Positions 50,796 to 64,000 of a DNA stretch of 64,000 nucleotides are shown in pieces. The notes beneath the pieces are model-generated. The model made no database searches and was not told the DNA's origin. It saw nothing but the letters and a program-made list of their open reading frames with translations. The stretch's first letter is position 1. Every line of letters begins with the position of its first letter. Location of the stretch: the NCBI GenBank assembly GCA_018340805.1, contig JACMZG010001911.1, positions 35,179,060-35,243,059 of the forward strand, given 5' to 3'. The translations under genes and the position numbers were made by a program. This DNA is from Microvelia longipes. Its lineage: Eukaryota > Arthropoda > Insecta > Hemiptera > Veliidae.

Positions 50796-52383
50796 TATAT
50801 TAACACTTAATAGAATTTTTGGGGGAAAAAACAATAAATGCTTAACTTCAAACAAAATATTCTTGAAATATTGACTACTTGAAAATTAGTCAACAGAAAT
50901 AGTGAAAAGAAATGCTGCGTTTCTATTGTTTTGACATTTTTTTTATTCCAAATGGTAATAGACAAAAACGAAGAAGATACTTCGATAACCTTTTAGATTA
51001 GTGTTAAACAGCCTAAGCTACCTCTTATAACTCCATCATCATCAGGGCCGGTGAGATGTTAGGAAGCTAGGTTTTGAGTATTTTCTTACTGTTGACTATC
51101 ATAAGGCTTTGAAGCCAATATGTTTATAACGATGTAGAATATTTTAATACACCAAAAACTACAAACAGCACTCATAGGCTGACTTAGAGGAGAAGATTTT
51201 GGGGCAGCAGGGGGCTAAGCTACCATGTCACGTTGGTTCATCCAAATTTTATTATATCAGTTTAATTTTTCTCTACCAAGATTGAAAAATAAGGCGTACC
51301 AGGGTTTTAGCTCCCCCTCCCCTCTCAAATTTTCGGATTCAGATTTTAATTTCTAAAGAAGGAGTTTACCTAAATCTCATTCTGTTATACTAAATAATAA
51401 ATAAATAAAAGTACAAAAATATTTACAGCTAATCTTCTTATGAATTCAAATTTCCAGTCGTATACACAACAATGATGCAACCAAAACTAATACAATTTAT
51501 AGTTCTCAAGTTTTGAAATTTAAAAATCCAGGTTTTTTAAAAATTACGATGAAGGGACTATAAAAGATTTTGTTTGTCACGGGCAGTATCTAGTGTTAGT
51601 TTATTCATTGTTATTAAACTATTTCGAAATTTTTTATATGTAGTTTCCTATTAATACGACTAACCCTTATAAATATAATAGCATATACTTGATTTGATTC
51701 CCAACCCTCCTAGCTCTAGTTGTCAAGCTATAAAATAGTAATACTATCTACATTCAACCCTTTATATGATTCTAAAAAGTATAAAAACCAGACACAATCA
51801 TTCAAAGGTACTTCACGACATACTTATGAATAATTACACCCTACCTTGCCCATAAATAATATAAGGTAAACCGAATTGTACATCACGTAAAATGATGTAT
51901 GGTCCATGTGCCCATACATTACTGTACTATTATTTTGCATACGTACATCGTTAAGATAATTTAGTACTCCCTAAATAATAAAAAAACGAGTTAAATAAAA
52001 TTCTTGAGCTATAATTTTACCATTTAAACAGATTTGTTGTCACGGGGTCATGTTTTAGATTCGGTTACACGGTTAGTTTTATGTTATACCCTTTTATTTT
52101 GAAATATATTTATTTTTTTATAAAATATAAATTTTGATAAACTACAGATGGACAAAACCATTCCGACAAAAAATTATAACGGTTTCTCTTTATTAAATGA
52201 TAAATAGGCTCAGAAATATAAATCAAGCAATTAAATTTAAGTAAATTATTTGAGAAATTATATGAAGTACAAACGTTTACAACTCGAGTAACCGACAAAA
52301 TCTTAAGAAACGGTAGAGGTTAAAATAAAATTGTATGAGTACAATGATTTCATGAAAAGAAGGTGCTAAGACAATAGGCTTGA
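50796..52383. other. Intron segment, no recognised feature
   Basis: AT-rich sequence without coding frame, RNA gene or clear repeat. Confidence 0.4.
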
Positions 52384-53203
52384 GGGACAATATATCTTAT
52401 GCTAACAGGACAATAATTGCAGTAGACAAAATATGCTGGGGCGAACAGGACAATAATATGCTGTAGCTAACAGGACAATAATATGCTTGTGGCGAACAGG
52501 CAATAATATGCTGTAAATGCATAACAATAATATGCAAACAGGACAATAATATGCTGTGCGAACAGGACAATAATATGCTTGTGCAACAGGACAATAATAG
52601 TGCATGTAGCTAACAGGACAATAATATGCTGGTGGCGACAGGACAATAATATGCATGTAGTAACAGGACATAATATGAACAGGACAATAATATGCTGTGC
52701 TAACAGGACAATAATATGCTTGTGGCGAACAGGACAATAATATGCATGTAGCTAACAGGACAATAATATGCTGGTAAGCAATAACAGGACAATAAATATG
52801 CTTGTAGCTAACAGGACAATATATATGCTTGTAGCAAACAGGACAATAATATGCATTGTAGCTAACAGGACAATAATATGCTATGCTAACAGGACAATAA
52901 TATGCTTGTAGCTAACAGGACAATAATATGCTTGTAGCTAACAGGACCAATAATATGCTTGTAGTAACAGGACAATTTAAGCTAACAGGCTAGCTAAGGA
53001 CAATAATATGCTTAGCCCCAGGGCTTGTAGCTAACAGGACATAATATGCTTGTGCTAACAATAATTGCTTGTAGCTAACAGGACAATAATATGCTTGTAG
53101 CTAACAGGACAATAATATGCTTGTAGCTAACAGGACAATAATATGCTTGTAGCTAACAGGACAATAATGCTTGTAGTAACAGGACAATAATATGCTTGTA
53201 GCA
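52384..53203. repeat. Minisatellite, about 33 copies of a 26-bp unit
   Basis: The consensus unit is GCTAACAGGACAATAATATG plus CTTGTA. Copies in the right half (53060-53160) are near-perfect; those in the left half carry many one- to several-base deletions, so reading frames across it shift constantly. The repeated Tyr-Tyr-Cys-Pro-Val pattern on the minus strand is a translation of the unit and not a protein. Confidence 0.97.
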
Positions 53204-56200
53204 GCTTGTTTCTAAGATGCGTGATACACCAAGAAACGCAGCACAATGTTAAATCATAGAATGATTTTTAAATATAATATTCATTATTGATAGTTTTTCA
53301 TAATGTCATGTTCCAAGTTGTAACTCTTTTGGGTTCTCAAGGGCTCTGTGTAACCTTATTAAAACCTCTTCTTAGATAGAGTTAAGGTTATAATAACTTA
53401 ATACTGCTTTTCATAAATGTTGTGTGTTTTGTACTTTAAACGCACTAATATAAAAGTTACAAACATTTTTTTCTGTTTATTTGATTATATTAATAGTCGA
53501 AGATTTTTAGGTTAAAATTTTTGATGTTTCAAAATTCAACCAGTAAGGGCCCCTGTAGTAATAATATGTCTTTGCAGGCATAGATAAACATAAACCTTGT
53601 ATTCGAGAATAATCTTCTTTGTAACCAAGAAATCAGGTTTTTATTCAGTTTATAACTTAACTAGTAAATATATATAATAATAAATATCTTAAATAAATAA
53701 GGAGCAGAATAAATAACAAGAATACAATTTGAAAAGTTATTTTCAAATAATAAAAAACAATTAATTAATTTATGCCTAAAATTAATTATTAAATTTAATT
53801 TAAGCTAATCAAAAACTCATCTTCATTTTTTACTATTTGGTATCATTTTTAAACATTGTTATTAAATAATAAACTTTTTATTACGTTTTAAATCTTTTTT
53901 TCTAAAGCTATCTTTGGTGTTACTTAGATCACTAAATTTTAAATAAGAGACAATAAGAATAAGTCAAATTTTAAGTCAACATAGAGTAAAAGTTTGAAGT
54001 AAAAATTGGGATATAAAAAGGTAGTTCATAATTCAGAGCTCTCATAACATGCGAAGTTATTTTAACCATGTAAAATGTAAAAAAAACTAAAAAAGGTCGG
54101 TTAAAATTTATGTATTTCAATTTAATTCCAAACAATTTATGAGATAAAAATAATTAGATATGTTTATATTCTTTATTTAATAAAGAAAATGATGAAATGT
54201 TATAAGTATGCTAAAAAAATTTAAAATTTATACTCGTTAAAAAAAAGAAGGTGTAAAAAAAGTATAGCTCGATCGGAAGAAAAGTAATTACATTAAGCTT
54301 CAAGTTAAATTATGACTGTAAGTTCCCGATATAAGACGACCATTTGTAAGAAAAATAACAAATCAAGGCCTCCCTACTGTAATAAAACGTGGTTTTCAGA
54401 CGCCATTTTTATTTCTTTTCAAAAAAAATATACAAAAAGGGAAGGTTTGAAATAATAAATGATAGAATGGGAAATATGAAGTATGGTTGTTGATTAAAGA
54501 AGTAGCGATAAATAATAAAGAAAAGGCCTGGGACTTAAAAAAACGGGATCACAACGAATAAATCAGATGAATACTTTTTTAAAAACTCACAGTGTAGAAA
54601 TACTTTTCCATAAATACTTTTAAAAAAGATTTCTTGAGCCATGCCAGCGGCTTTCTCGAAGCTCATGTTAATTTATATTATTTATGGGATTGTAAGCGTG
54701 AATGACGCTCGTACAACAAACTCAAAGTCAAGATAAAATTATTTATTTCTCTTATATTTTCCAATTAAGGTAAAGTTTTTTAAAAGGTCTATATAACATC
54801 ATATCAATAAATGAAAAGGATTTTTAACATTTTGATGCATTGAAAAATTATGCAAGACATTTTTTTTCTCTTAAACGAATTAACTTATTTTAATTTATGT
54901 CGCATAACTTAAACTCAGTATAAATTGGTTGAAGTAAAAAACAAACTAAGCTTGTCTATAGTTTATGTAAGGATTCGTATGCATTGCTAGTTCATGACTT
55001 CCTTTCACCATCAACACAGTCAACAAAATACATTCAAATTATTTGTTTTTTTAACCTGATGAGATTCTATATGACCTTATTAATTCAATATTTAACTTAC
55101 AAAGAAACATATTGATTTAAAAACAAATCTATAATTAGATTTTGTTGTATCTCAGACACATTTAAATGTTAAACAAGTGCAATTTATAAGTACATATTTA
55201 TGAAACGCCTAATATTGCTTAGATTGTTTCGTATTTAAAAATAACTATTATAAAATAAATACATAAATAAACATTATTGCATTTAAATTTCATGAAAAGT
55301 AATGCAAGAAATAACTTGAGAATATAAATAAATGCTAATAAAAATATTAAAAATATAAGTACTTGTAGATTAAGATCTATACTTGTTAATTATGTTATAA
55401 GCCTGATATAAAGCTTAATCAGACATTTTTCTTCAGTAGATTTTTCTTGAAATTTTTGTTGCTATAAACCTTGCAACCAATTGTTTCAAGTTGAAGAGCT
55501 TTCAAAAATACTAATAAACACATTATTTTAAAAATGTCAAAAAACGTAATGAGACTTTGAAAAAAGTAGTCGTCAAACGCAAAAAAAGGATTTCACTCTG
55601 CCTAAATAATTTATGAGCTAAAAACTAATAACCATCTAAAAATCCAAAATATATATAAATTAAGTTACTAAGCTCAGAACCTAATTTAAGGAAATGTCTT
55701 ATTAACATCTGACAAGTTTATGACGACAGAAAAAAATATGTTTAAAAATTTTGGTTTACTTAAAAAAGATTTAAGTAACAAAGATTTAAGAAAGAAAAGA
55801 AGGTTAAAATATAAATGTTTTAAAAATAACACTAGTATAGCAATAAAATACTACTATTGCCCGATCAGGACGCGTTGGAATAATACAAATAAAATTAATA
55901 TTAAAAGAACTAGTATACAGTCATCAACTAGATGGTGTTAAGGCGAAGACAAGTTGGGTCTGGAAGAAAAGGTTTGGTGAACAACCTTTAGCAATCCATA
56001 TTATGGATATGTTTTGACAAGGAAACAGAGGATTATGACAGGGAGGTTATAGTACGTGTGAGGTTATTGCTTTGGTTACCTGGATAATGCGAGATACGTG
56101 TACGACCCATCAACCCACCCCAAATACTTTTAAAACTCCAAAATATCAACAGTAAAGGTTACAATCAAAAACTACCCATCAAAAATACTTCTTTCCCTCT

Positions 56201-57420
56201 CCCCTTTTTTAAATTATCAAAATAAACAAAAAGTGCCCAGAAATAAAACGGGGGCTTGATGTCCTTTTCCATTAAGGATTGTAAAAAGAGAAAATTGCAA
56301 AATTGCATAAAACGAATCCTTCAAAAATGTCATTTATAGGAAATTTAAAACAGGCAAGCACACTGAGGTTATGTTTTTATTCAGTCATTACATCGCCCTT
56401 AAATTAAATAATCCAGAATTTGTTATTTCAATGCGGGACGTTTTACTGGGCTTTTTATCAAAAAAACAGGGCATCACAAAAACCTCCGAAAAATTGTTTT
56501 ACATTTTTCAAGACCCGGGGTGCATAATATGTTTCGAGTGTTTTGATGTGTCCCGGGATGTTTTAATTCAAAAATATGTTTGAAATATGGAAATCATATT
56601 ACCTTCATAACTCCTCCTTTTTAATATTTTTCTCTATTTTTCGTTCCCCTTCCCAAGTTTTTAAAATAAAACTGAAAATGGCATTTTAAAATAGTTGTTG
56701 TTAACACGTTTTGTTGAACGCGATAAAACCTGTATTACTTAAAAAACGACATATTTTACTTAAAAATATATTTGTTTTTTCATTATTATTAATGAAAAAA
56801 TGTATGTATTATTTCTCTTTCAATTTCATCTGTTGTACAACAACCAGAGTTGTAGGGGAATAATAATTTTTTAAAAAACAATTTCAAATCAAATTTAATT
56901 TTGGTTTTTATACAATTAATACGTCATATTTATGAAAACGTATTAAAAACAAATACACACGATTTCATTTTATCTAATTCTCAATTACCTTTATAAAGTA
57001 TAGCAGAACTCAAAATTTATGCTTATAGGAATTAAAATAACTTTTAATTTTAATTTTTATTGTTATTATTACTACTCCTCTTAATTTATTTTTTCATTGC
57101 AGTGAACTTTTTTTAATATATTATTCACAATGCTTTTGACAATGCTTTAAACGAGGCATTAGATATATAAGATTTATAATTAGTTTTAAAAATATTTGCA
57201 TTGTATACATTTGATATTAATTTTATGGCTTATTATTCTATTGTTTGCATATTATATTATTATTATATTGTAAGGCAACCATCAAAAATTTTGAGGGGTG
57301 AATTTTATCCCCCAAATCAGAACTGTAGATAGGGAATTGGTAGACTTAAATTTACATTCTATATAACTTACCACCTTTTTAAGCTTCATTTTGAGGTAAC
57401 GATTTCCCAGAGAAAAAATA
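53204..57420. other. Intron segment, AT-rich, no recognised gene
   Basis: Mostly unique AT-rich DNA. Lys/Asn-rich open frames such as 55720-55941 are expected by chance at this composition. Confidence 0.4.
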
Positions 57421-57540
57421 GTGCTAGGTAGTGATTAATAGAGTAGTATTAGTGCTAGGAAGGGAGAAATAGAATATTATTAGTGCTAGAAAGTGATAAA
57501 TAGAGTAGTATTAGTGCTAGGAAGGGATAAAACGAGTATT
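57421..57540. repeat. Tandem array, four copies of a 31-bp unit
   Basis: Units start with GTGCTAGG/GTGCTAGA at 57421, 57452, 57483 and 57514 (last one partial). Copies 1 and 3, and 2 and 4, resemble each other most, which suggests growth by duplication of a two-unit block. Confidence 0.93.
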
Positions 57541-60500
57541 TGCAACAATCATTTTTTCGGTCGCAAAAATAAAATAAGTCGAATAATTTATTAGAAATAT
57601 TATTTTTAGACATTTAACAATCGTTTCATAAATGGTAGAGAGGGGAGAATAAGCACTATCGTATCAAGGCGTTACAAAGAAGTACACTAAGAAAAGTCAA
57701 CTCGTACAAAGCCTAAGTACGTAATCCTGCTTTGAATTTCGCATACCTCACAGCATTCAGGGCCTCTTTTTCTTCCAAAAGGTCATTTTCAACTTTAATT
57801 TCTTCGAAAATGTTTTATAAAGATATTAATATTTAATAAATAAATTTTCTTTATAATATTTTACAGCTTATTCTCAAACATTTTACAGTAAGTTAGAAAA
57901 CACTACCAAGCATACAATAAGATAAATCAATAAAAATCAGTGCAAATACTCTATTACAAGCCTTAACTCCCAACCTCTCGATTAGAAAAGGGCTATGATC
58001 GACAATGTCGAAAGACAAGTTTTTAACAAATGTTAAACAATTAAGTGATAAGCCTCATATACACTAAATTAAACATCTTGATTATTTTTTGGTATAAATA
58101 AATCCTTAACTGAAATCATGTCCAAATTGTAAAACATTATTGGGTCTTAAAAAAATAAAATTTTATTTCGACTTATCCACAAGTCGAAAGATATAAGTGA
58201 AACACAAATAAATAATAAATTTATTTGCAAAAAGTACAATAGCAATACATCAAGTAGGAATACATAGGTGTAATTACAAGAAAAATAAAAATAACAGATA
58301 ATCAATTTATTTTGTATTTTGTTACTATTAACGATTGCAACTGTATTTTACCTAATGGTTGAAGGAAAAGAAATTTGCAATCATTCATAGTAAAAAATAA
58401 ATGTTTAAAAAATTAAATAAGGAAAAATTCTTCTACTGAATATAGTGGGTTATCTAGCAGAATTCGTTTTGATTTTATACGTAAATGATTTTCGTCTAAG
58501 CTAGAAATAGAATCAGATAAATGATTAAAAAACACTCCTAACTCAACGCTCGCGCTCTTAACAACTCCTTATTTCATGCCACAGTAAGAGTAATGCAAGT
58601 TTGGCAGTTTTAACTAGTCTGTGTTCTAATTTGTAGTTAATTACCCAGTCTAGTTTGGATGGGTAGTTGAGGAGACTATTAATTTAATTATAGTTTTTCC
58701 TGACCTCATAAATGCAAGGATCTGGTAGCAAAATTGTGAAATCGTTAGCATTTGTTCAATAACAAAAAGCAGCAAATTTATTTATAGTGTTCTTACTTAA
58801 AAAAGTTAAATAAAGGCAAAACCTGACTCAGCAAACATAAGAAACTTACCCTAGAAGTTATAAGGTTTTTCAATACCACGAATAATTATAATTAACGATA
58901 AATGTACAGAAAAATCACTCTCATATAACAGTGCATGTTCTAACATGTCTAATGTTAAAACTTAAACATTATATATTCTGGGCTTTTAAAATATGTAAGT
59001 TAAATATGTATAGAATGTTCTGTTTGATCTATCTTACTCTACTAAACCCGTCATATACTATGATAAATACATTTTTTCTGTGATGTATTTCGTGTAAGTG
59101 TTAAGTTACCTAATTAATCATATTATCTTCGTTATCAGACAATATAGGTTACCTGAGTTACCACGCGAGTTTTACTGGTGGCACTCCTGGTTATGTAGGG
59201 CGTAGCTCCCCTAGCTAGCAGCCCATGGGACTCAAGTGGTTTCTAAACAGAAGGGGGAAACCTAGGACCAAGCTTACCGCTAGGGTTTGACTTTACCCTC
59301 CTCGTGACCTTGCAATCATTTGCCCCCATTTTCTGCCCTATTTAGGGTCATGTACTTGTGGGCTTATTTTAACGATTGCTCATTTATTTTCTAGTTTTTT
59401 TTTATTCATCGAATTTTTTTTAACGTCGATTCTTTTATAAGAGTGGTTAGTAAGATCATTAAGCACTTGTTACTGCATAACTTGATATTCATACGACTTT
59501 TCGAGTAATTTTAATCAACAAAAAGAGCTTAATGACGTTACTTTACAGCTTTACAAAGTAACTGGTCATTACGTTATAATTCTTTTGATTCAACTAATTT
59601 TTCATAGTTACATTTATTAATCAATGTAAACCACTCTTTGTGTTCACCCTAAATTTTCAAGCAGGATGACTAATGACACTGCGACAAACTGTTGCTTCTA
59701 ACATTGGTATTATTATTTTCTCTGAAGTAGCCAACTTGAAATTATCATTTAATAGTTAAGTTAAGTAATAACGTAAGTAGCCTCAGAAAACCAATAGGTA
59801 ATTGAGAACAATTGTCAATCATTATGATTTACTCTTTCTTAACGATAAAAACCAAAATTGACCAAAAGACTTGCTTTATTATCAAGTTAATTAAGTTATG
59901 TGCCAAAGAAAATCATTGAAAAAACAAACAATTCGTTCACTGCAAGATGATTTATAAGAGTACAAATTCTCTTAGAAATGACCTACAGAACTAACAATAT
60001 ACTAACTTGAATTTTATTATTGTTAAAGTTTTCAGTTAAAATAAAATTTCTAAAATATTCTTCTGTTAAACAAAATAAATTACCACGTCATCTTATTAAT
60101 TATAAAAAATCCAACTCATTTAATTAGTTATGTAAGTTTTATATAATATTATGACTGTGTCTCGCAGTCATAGTAATAATATATTTTTAGTTTTCTCAGT
60201 GTTTTCACTGGATAAAGGAAGGTACTATGCTTCTCTATCTAAAAATTAAAATCTGTAGTATTTTGTGTTGATAGATAAATTTAAAATTGATAAGGCTCTT
60301 ATAAAAAGATTTAATATATTTAACTTAGCGAACGAATTATTTTGAACTTTGTTAACAATAAAATTATCTATAGATTGTTATGTAATATCTCTGAATGTTT
60401 AACAAAAAAAAGTAAATTTAATAAGTTTTTTTTTATTAAAAGTAAGATTGAAGTTGAAGGTTTGAAATGTAGAAAAGACGAAGGTAAAGATAGAATTAGA

Positions 60501-61154
60501 AGTAAGAAGAGTGACGTGCACAAGAATGATTGTGTCAAGATTCTGAATGACTTTGATTGACAAGAAGCAGAGGAAAGAAATATATGATAAAAACAGAGGT
60601 CAGGTGAAACAGAGTGAGAGGAGTGACATGAAACATATATTACAACTGGACTTGGTTTCTCTTCCTTTTTATCTTTAAAGGTTGAAAGAGAGAGAAAGAA
60701 GTGTAGATAGTTGTCGAAGTGAGTTAGATAATATTACATATTGGAAGCGATTAGTCTGTCGTCTTTTCGTAAGGTCTTGACTCAAGCTAAAACCTTCTTC
60801 TCGTTGCTATCTTGTCACTGTCACTGAAGTTTTATGTCCCTGTCACTCATTCACTTGACAGGTGAGATACCGCTCACACTCTTACACATTGTGTAAATAT
60901 AGACACACGCACACTACTCGGATAATTTTACCTTCCACCTTCTTCCCTTAGCTTAAAAATTAAGTAAAAAGTTTAGTTTTGAAACATTAATGATTATTTT
61001 AAAACTTGGGATATATTATTTTTTCATTTCTTTACTTACAATATACAAAGCGGGAATTATGCGTTACACGTACACACGGATACTATGATAAAAAAGCAAT
61101 CAAAATATGTTAAAAACGTTGAGTACGGCTAATTTTGATAAATTGAAAATTTAA
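57541..61154. other. Intron segment with GC-richer island and TGTCA cluster
   Basis: No gene is recognised. A GC-richer unique block lies at 59150-59350. A 40-bp hairpin with TATGACTG/CAGTCATA arms lies at 60144-60184. Several TGTCA/TGACA motifs cluster at 60811-60866. A 72-codon Lys-rich frame at 60342-60560 has no recognisable domain. Confidence 0.4.
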
Positions 61155-61360
61155 TTTTTCCGGTGGTGACCCCGTCATTGTAGACGACGAGTCTCGTTGA
61201 CCATAATGACTTTATGATGTCCTACAGCATTGAAGATGCCTCTCACTGAGGACGAAACGGCTGGTTCATCATTTACATTGACGCGGTCGGCACCGGAAGA
61301 CCTAAATCTCACCACAATAACCTACGCCGAATAAAAAGAAGAAGCCTACGCAGTATAAAA
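61155..61360. mobile_element. Fold-back interspersed repeat, copy 2
   Basis: Related to the element at 25221-25500. It starts with TTTTCCGGTGGTGACCCCGT and has a right arm with ATTGACGCGGTCGGCACCGG followed by AAGACCTAAATCTCACCACA, AATAACC and, after an insertion, GAAGCCTACGCAGT. The left arm is shorter and more diverged than in copy 1, and the central GAAGATGCCTCTCACTGAGG is retained. Confidence 0.65.
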
Positions 61361-64000
61361 ATTTTGATGGCTTTTCGATTTCAAAAGTTTAAGATAAAAG
61401 AAATACAATTAGAAAATAATTTAAAAAAAATATAGCTTGAGACTACGAAGAAATTACCTATTATAGGTTGATCTTGTTTAAAATTTTAGTATAATCGAAT
61501 TTATTTCCCTGTTAAAAGTTGATAAGTTTTATTTTCATAAAGTTTGTTCAAATTTTAATTGGAGAGCTTTATTCTTATAGTTAAAATCTAATCTGATACT
61601 TTCTTTTTCAATTTTTTAACACACAAATAAATTCAAAAATATCATGTTTGGCACTGTAAACATGTGGGTTAAAGAACTAATGCAAACTTTCGATCTGCAA
61701 GAACTTCTTTTAGGAGGTTAGGCCTACACATATCTCATACTTTTTAAAAACCAAAATTAAAACCATCTGTAGAATAGATCCACTTAGAGGAATTAGGGAA
61801 TCAGGATTCCCTATTGTTTATGACACAGAGGAATCATTGGAAAGACACGTTTTGGTTTTAGTCCTTAATATGAATGTTGTTTTTAGCTAGCTAATGTTTA
61901 TAACAACTATAGAAGCAAAATAAATCACTATTTTATCTTCTTTTAATACTTTAACTGCCAGTTTAAATATTTAGCGCTAATTTTAACAAAATTCATAAAA
62001 TATTACAAGTCAAACGGGCACAAGTGTAATCTGTTATAATTTAAATAAGTAACCGATAAATTATATTTCCAAAAATGTTTTTGTTTCGTACTTATTATCA
62101 GGCATTAGCTCAATAGAGGTCATGCGTAATTTATAAAAATAGTAATTATTCATTTTTATAAGGTAAAGTTTTTTCTTGTAAAAAATTACAAGTTACTATG
62201 CTAAGCTAACAGAAAAGCTCTCTCTTAAATAATACCCGTTTAAAAATACATACACTTGTATCTAAAAATTACTTTATTTTTTTCAAGCTAGGTTGTTAAT
62301 GAATAAATAAAACAATAATACAGTTAAAAGATGATCAGCCTTTTATAAGACATTGGGGTTCATTAATAGCTTAGTCACCCGGGGATAGCTCAAAATTCAA
62401 GGTAGCCCATGTTCAATTCTCAGTCAGGCCACTTGGTTTTCACGCTCAATAGTAGACCTATACTAATGCTACTCAAAATGATAGTAAAGCTGGTTCTCAA
62501 GTGATTAAATGAAGGAGCCCAACTAGACTTTAATTAAACAGTCGAAATGATCACGGAAAAAAATAATTTTGACAAGCTTGCAGCAGAAGTAAAACAACCC
62601 TAAAATATTAAGAATAGACTTGTTGTTAAAATAAATGACTGCTAAATAATATTTAAAAATAATTTTTTATTAGTATATATTGTGCATTAACGTATATTTA
62701 AGTTTAAAAACAGTTAAGCATATTTTTGTAAGAATGCTAAGGCTAATTAGTAAAAAGAAATAGTTTGGAAACGAATATTAAAATTTATATTTGTTTTAAA
62801 TTGGGGCTACAACGTAAAGGTTTAATGGAAAAAGTAAGTGGCACATATTTTAACAGATACAAAGCTTTACCTTCTTTGAAGATAAGAAGGAAAATATGAT
62901 TCTAGCCCCAAAAGAAGCTCATAGTTTTCTTTTTAAAGAATTGTGTGAAGCAATATATAATAAATATATCTTTGTTTTGTATCGTCGAGTTGATATAGAG
63001 TAGAAGATAGTGTAGTTATTGCTTACACTATGTTGTGGTTGAAATGAAATAGGACAAAGTCTTAGTGGACTCGTTGTTTCTCAGAGAATATAACCACACT
63101 GGATAAGATACTCGCAGGATTAGAGCGAGACATCTTCTCAACGGAATGGTTTATGGTTCTGTTTATCTGGTCCAAGTAAAATAAGGGTGGGATGTCCTTC
63201 TTCCTTGCCTGCTTTTCCGAAAGAAAACGGACAAAACTCCCCTCAAGTAGACGTTACACAGCAGTGATCTGAAGGCTAACAAATCAGCCAACAAAACTAT
63301 AAATCCTAACAATCACTGGCAAAAAAAATCTTTGTATACTTTCACAACGAAAATTATTTCTACAATAATATCACCCCTTGAAACCTTTTCAATTTTTTTT
63401 AGTTTATTTTCTTATTTTTCATAAGTTTTATCTTATAACAGCTCTGGTTGGAAAATCCAGATAACTTATCCTTACTTCATCCAAATTTAACACTTGCCAA
63501 AAATCATTTATGTCTTAAAAATATGACACATAAAATGTAAGGTTACAAAACATTTTACAAAATAACAAAATGATTTTTTACATTCCTTTTAGAAAAAAAT
63601 CAGAATTGTGGCTCAAAACAGATAAATCTAGGTACCACTTTATTTTATAGGCACCAAATTTATACAATAATTTTTGTTTTACTATTAATAAATAACTTAG
63701 TTTGGTATTCTTAGATCTGATAGATATTATTAAAGTATACTTAATTATCATACTGAAATGGGCACAATGGACCAAATGAGAGGTCCAACTGCCTTGGAAA
63801 TGATATACACCAGAAGAGAGCTGAATTAGCCCTGATTTACCATACAAGCAAATAAGCTATAAAGAAATACGGATAAAAAAGTGATCGCTAATCAGGTTCA
63901 TCATGTCGAGTATTTTTCATCCGTACACGAGATATAAAATATGATATGTATAATATGCTGATAGCATATTATATTGCGTATAAACAAACTACTAAAATCA
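61361..64000. other. Intron or upstream segment with a possible tRNA-like remnant
   Basis: AT-rich. At 62381-62430 GGGGATAGCTCAAAATTC followed by GTTCAATTCTC resembles a worn tRNA-type head (A-box-like and B-box-like words, only 24 bp apart), perhaps an old SINE. The 63050-63260 stretch is GC-richer and unique. No first coding exon of the teashirt gene was found here. Confidence 0.35.

Noticed and set aside
52397..52737. Tyr-Tyr-Cys-Pro-Val repeat protein on the minus strand
   Set aside because: It is a translation of the 26-bp minisatellite, with the frame shifting at every indel.
55720..55941. Lys/Arg/Asn-rich 73-codon frame
   Set aside because: Composition is what AT-rich sequence gives by chance; no domain.
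62381..62430. Functional tRNA gene
   Set aside because: Only the 5' wording and a poor B box are present, with spacing of 24 bp and no closing acceptor stem; at best an old SINE head.

Overview
This is an AT-rich (roughly 70% A+T) animal nuclear DNA window with one clearly recognisable protein gene. On the minus strand, positions 4940-8125, lie the two 3'-most coding exons of a teashirt/tiptop family zinc-finger transcription factor. The protein has three widely spaced C-x2-C-x12-H-x5-H fingers with the family's signature wording around them, a PLDLS CtBP-binding motif, and a fourth C-terminal finger of the tiptop type. That combination fits the single ancestral tiptop/teashirt gene of non-drosophilid arthropods. 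The organism is most likely an insect with a moderately large, repeat-containing genome; I cannot name the species.

Layout. Positions 1-4560 are AT-rich 3' flanking DNA with no convincing gene. Positions 4565-4939 are the 3' UTR, with two AATAAA hexamers and a GT-rich downstream stretch. The large terminal coding exon is 4940-7847, a 175-bp intron is 7848-8022, and a 103-bp acidic coding exon is 8023-8125. Everything from 8126 to the window end (about 56 kb) appears to be intron or 5' regulatory DNA of the same gene: the 103-bp exon begins with a phase-1 acceptor, so at least one earlier coding exon must lie further upstream. I did not find that exon in the window.

The most interesting result is in the giant intron. 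Several minus-strand sites have the architecture of recursive-splicing ratchet points: a polypyrimidine tract and CAG acceptor fused directly to a GTAAG-type donor. Two are strong (junctions at 50769/50768 and 34020/34019), one is good (19672/19671) and one is weaker (42657/42656). They are spaced about 8-17 kb apart and all lie in the gene's orientation, so they would let a very long intron be removed in steps.

The rest of the intron carries transposon and repeat debris. This includes a 164-bp hairpin MITE with near-perfect terminal inverted repeats and TA duplications, a 690-bp element with CAGGGT ends, a two-copy fold-back repeat family, a tRNA-headed SINE with a microsatellite tail, a roughly 33-copy 26-bp minisatellite, smaller 51-bp, 31-bp and 25-bp tandem arrays, and several long AT/AC microsatellites. 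Moderately GC-rich islands and clusters of TGTCA (Meis/Homothorax-like) sites are candidate enhancers. Apart from the teashirt exons, I regard every open reading frame of 60-125 codons in the window as chance.
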